Assembly: GCA_033977485.1 (NCBI GenBank)
Contig: CM066989.1
Span: 93,143,887 to 93,207,886 of the forward strand
Direction of reading: 5' to 3'
Length of the DNA stretch: 64,000 nt
Source of the DNA: Hydrangea macrophylla
Taxonomy: Eukaryota > Streptophyta > Magnoliopsida > Cornales > Hydrangeaceae
The translations under genes and the position numbers were made by a program. The number at the start of each line of letters is the position of its first letter. Positions within the stretch are counted from its first letter, which is position 1. This document shows positions 62,875 to 64,000 of the stretch, in pieces. Under the pieces are notes generated by a model. The model saw only the letters and a list, made by a program, of their open reading frames with translations, had not been told where the DNA came from and made no database searches.

Positions 62875-64000
62875 TGTTGGCCCGAAAAGGAAACCTTAGA
62901 GGAGGGGTGAATAAGGTTTTAGCTGAAAAAAAACCTTTTTAAAACTTAATTGCAAATTAAACACAATCACAAACAATAATGTAAAGAGAGAAGGGAAGAG
63001 ACACTTACAAACCGAGTTTTCAAGTGGTTCGGCAATCGGCACACCGCGGCCTACGTCCACCCCTCAAGAACACATCTTGAGGATTCCTATAATCCGACCT
63101 ACTTCAAGGGTGTAGATCAAACTATTACAAGTGCCTTCAATCTCTTCCAAAGAAGAACACGTCTTCTTTGCACACAAGGGTTACTAACCCTTACTCTTTA
63201 CAAATAATTGAAATACAAATTGAACTCTCTCTCTAGAGTGGATAGTACAATGATAGCTCACACAACAACTCCTTAGTGAGTGGATAATACAAATAAAAGC
63301 TCACTATAATTTGCTATCACAACGATATACAAATCAAGAACTAGAGCAAATTGATTAACTCACACAAATAGGGCTCAAATGTGAATGATTAGAAATCAAC
63401 AAGTTGTGTGATTCAAAATAATGTTTTCCAAATCAATTGATCAACATAAAAAGGTTTGGGAAAACATGTATTTATAGGCTTTGAAAGATTATAGCCGTTA
63501 GTGGCAAAATGGTAAATAAAATGCCTTTCAAAACTAGCCGTTACTGCTGTTCTGTGCAGTAATACAGTTGACTGATGCCGCGACCCAGTCGACTAAACGA
63601 TGTAAAGTAGAACCTATGTTTTTCCTACAGAAACCAGTTGACTGTGTTACATCTACGATTGACTGAACTCTGAGGAGTTTAGGCGATTGGAGAAAGGGTC
63701 TGGTCGACTGAAAACTTTGAGGCAAAACAATGTTTTCAAAAACACGAATCCTGAAGATTGTTGGACATCGGTCGACTGAAGAAAGAAGTGTCCAGTCGAC
63801 TGAAGAGAAGGTTCAGTCGACTGTTTTTCTAATGAAAAACAGTTTTCTTGTTTTGAAATATTTTGTCTAAGTTTTAAACTTTTGAGCCTTTGTGAGTGAT
63901 AAGCAAAAAGCTTTACAATAAGAACCTAGTCTTCAACTAAGGATGAAGGATCTTCAAATCTTCAAGCTTGATCCTTGTTGAGCTCCATCAGTCTTGGGGT
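62875..64000 (-). repeat. 5' LTR of Copia-G (partial)
   Basis: Starts TGTTGGCCCGAAAAGG next to the primer-binding site and aligns with 58517-59640 to the window edge; about 170 bp more would complete it. Its CAGTCGACTG array is at about 63564-63823. Many differences from the 3' LTR inside the array are C/T changes at the central CG. Confidence 0.88.
63564..63823. repeat. CAGTCGACTG palindrome array (5' LTR of Copia-G)
   Basis: Eight or nine whole or near copies: CAGTTGACTG, CAGTCGACTA, CAGTTGACTG, GATTGACTGA, GGTCGACTGA (twice) and CAGTCGACTG (twice, about 63793 and 63814), collinear with 59190-59448. Confidence 0.85.

Larger units (their letters stand above)
58517..64000 (-). mobile_element. 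Copia-G: element with 1.3-kb LTRs, only gag inside, runs off the window
   Basis: A minus-strand element with 3' LTR 58517-59812, polypurine tract next to it (minus strand AAAAAGGGAAAAAT, 59813-59826), an interior of about 3.06 kb, a primer-binding site 62861-62872 (minus strand TGGTATAAGAGC) and a 5' LTR from 62875 past the right edge. The interior encodes only Gag-type sequence; protease, integrase, RT and RNase H are absent, so the element is non-autonomous. A Mutator-type MITE (59861-60054) has inserted just inside the 3' end. Confidence 0.88.

Overview
This is nuclear DNA of a flowering plant, most likely a woody eudicot. The supporting evidence is a plant coiled-coil-type NB-ARC-LRR gene, a Cassandra TRIM carrying 5S rRNA sequence in its LTRs, many Ty1/copia elements primed by initiator tRNA-Met, Athila/Tat-type Ty3 LTRs, a FAR1-type Mutator-like element and several MITE families. 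Exactly one host gene is clear: an RPM1-like NLR at 10907-13189. Almost everything else is transposon-derived, often nested.

Layout. 1-1366: 5' end of a copia element (Copia-A, minus strand). 1617-2064: Tourist-like MITE. 3011-3341: a complete miniature LTR retrotransposon (TRIM). 3626-8828: complete copia (Copia-B, minus, TSD GATTA) with a broken polyprotein. 8834-10906: intergenic. 10907-13189: NLR lacking its N-terminal domain. 13606-13910: copia gag fragment (Copia-C, plus), cut by Copia-D (minus, 13912-18752), which itself holds a Cassandra element (15675-16366) between two copies of a 154-bp piece of Copia-D. 18753-22701: intergenic with hairpin MITEs and one possible gene fragment. 22702-28872: complete, very young copia (Copia-E, minus, TSD CACAT) with a defective interior. 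29085-32351: a cluster of MITEs, including two nested long foldbacks. 32373-41219: an 8.8-kb Mutator-like element (TSD CTATCACAC) with a decayed FAR1/MULE transposase and an inserted 3.2-kb solo LTR. 42440-50773: a large non-coding, Tat-like LTR element. 51489-53103 and 54851-56930: two related Athila-type LTRs with a decayed acidic reading frame between them. 56935-58048: copia gag fragment (Copia-F). 58517-64000: copia with 1.3-kb LTRs (Copia-G), continuing past the right edge.

Functionally, the NLR is the only candidate for a cellular role (intracellular immune receptor), and it has no initiation codon before its P-loop. The transposon set gives a relative history. The Copia-E LTRs differ by about three substitutions in 1033 bp, and the Copia-B LTRs by about three in 152. 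The Tat, Athila and MULE copies look older.

The most unusual signals are: arrays of different short palindromes at matching places in LTRs; nested giant foldbacks; the full-length MULE; the duplication around Cassandra; and near-identical LTRs around defective interiors. All identities and motif matches were made by eye; no database search was possible.
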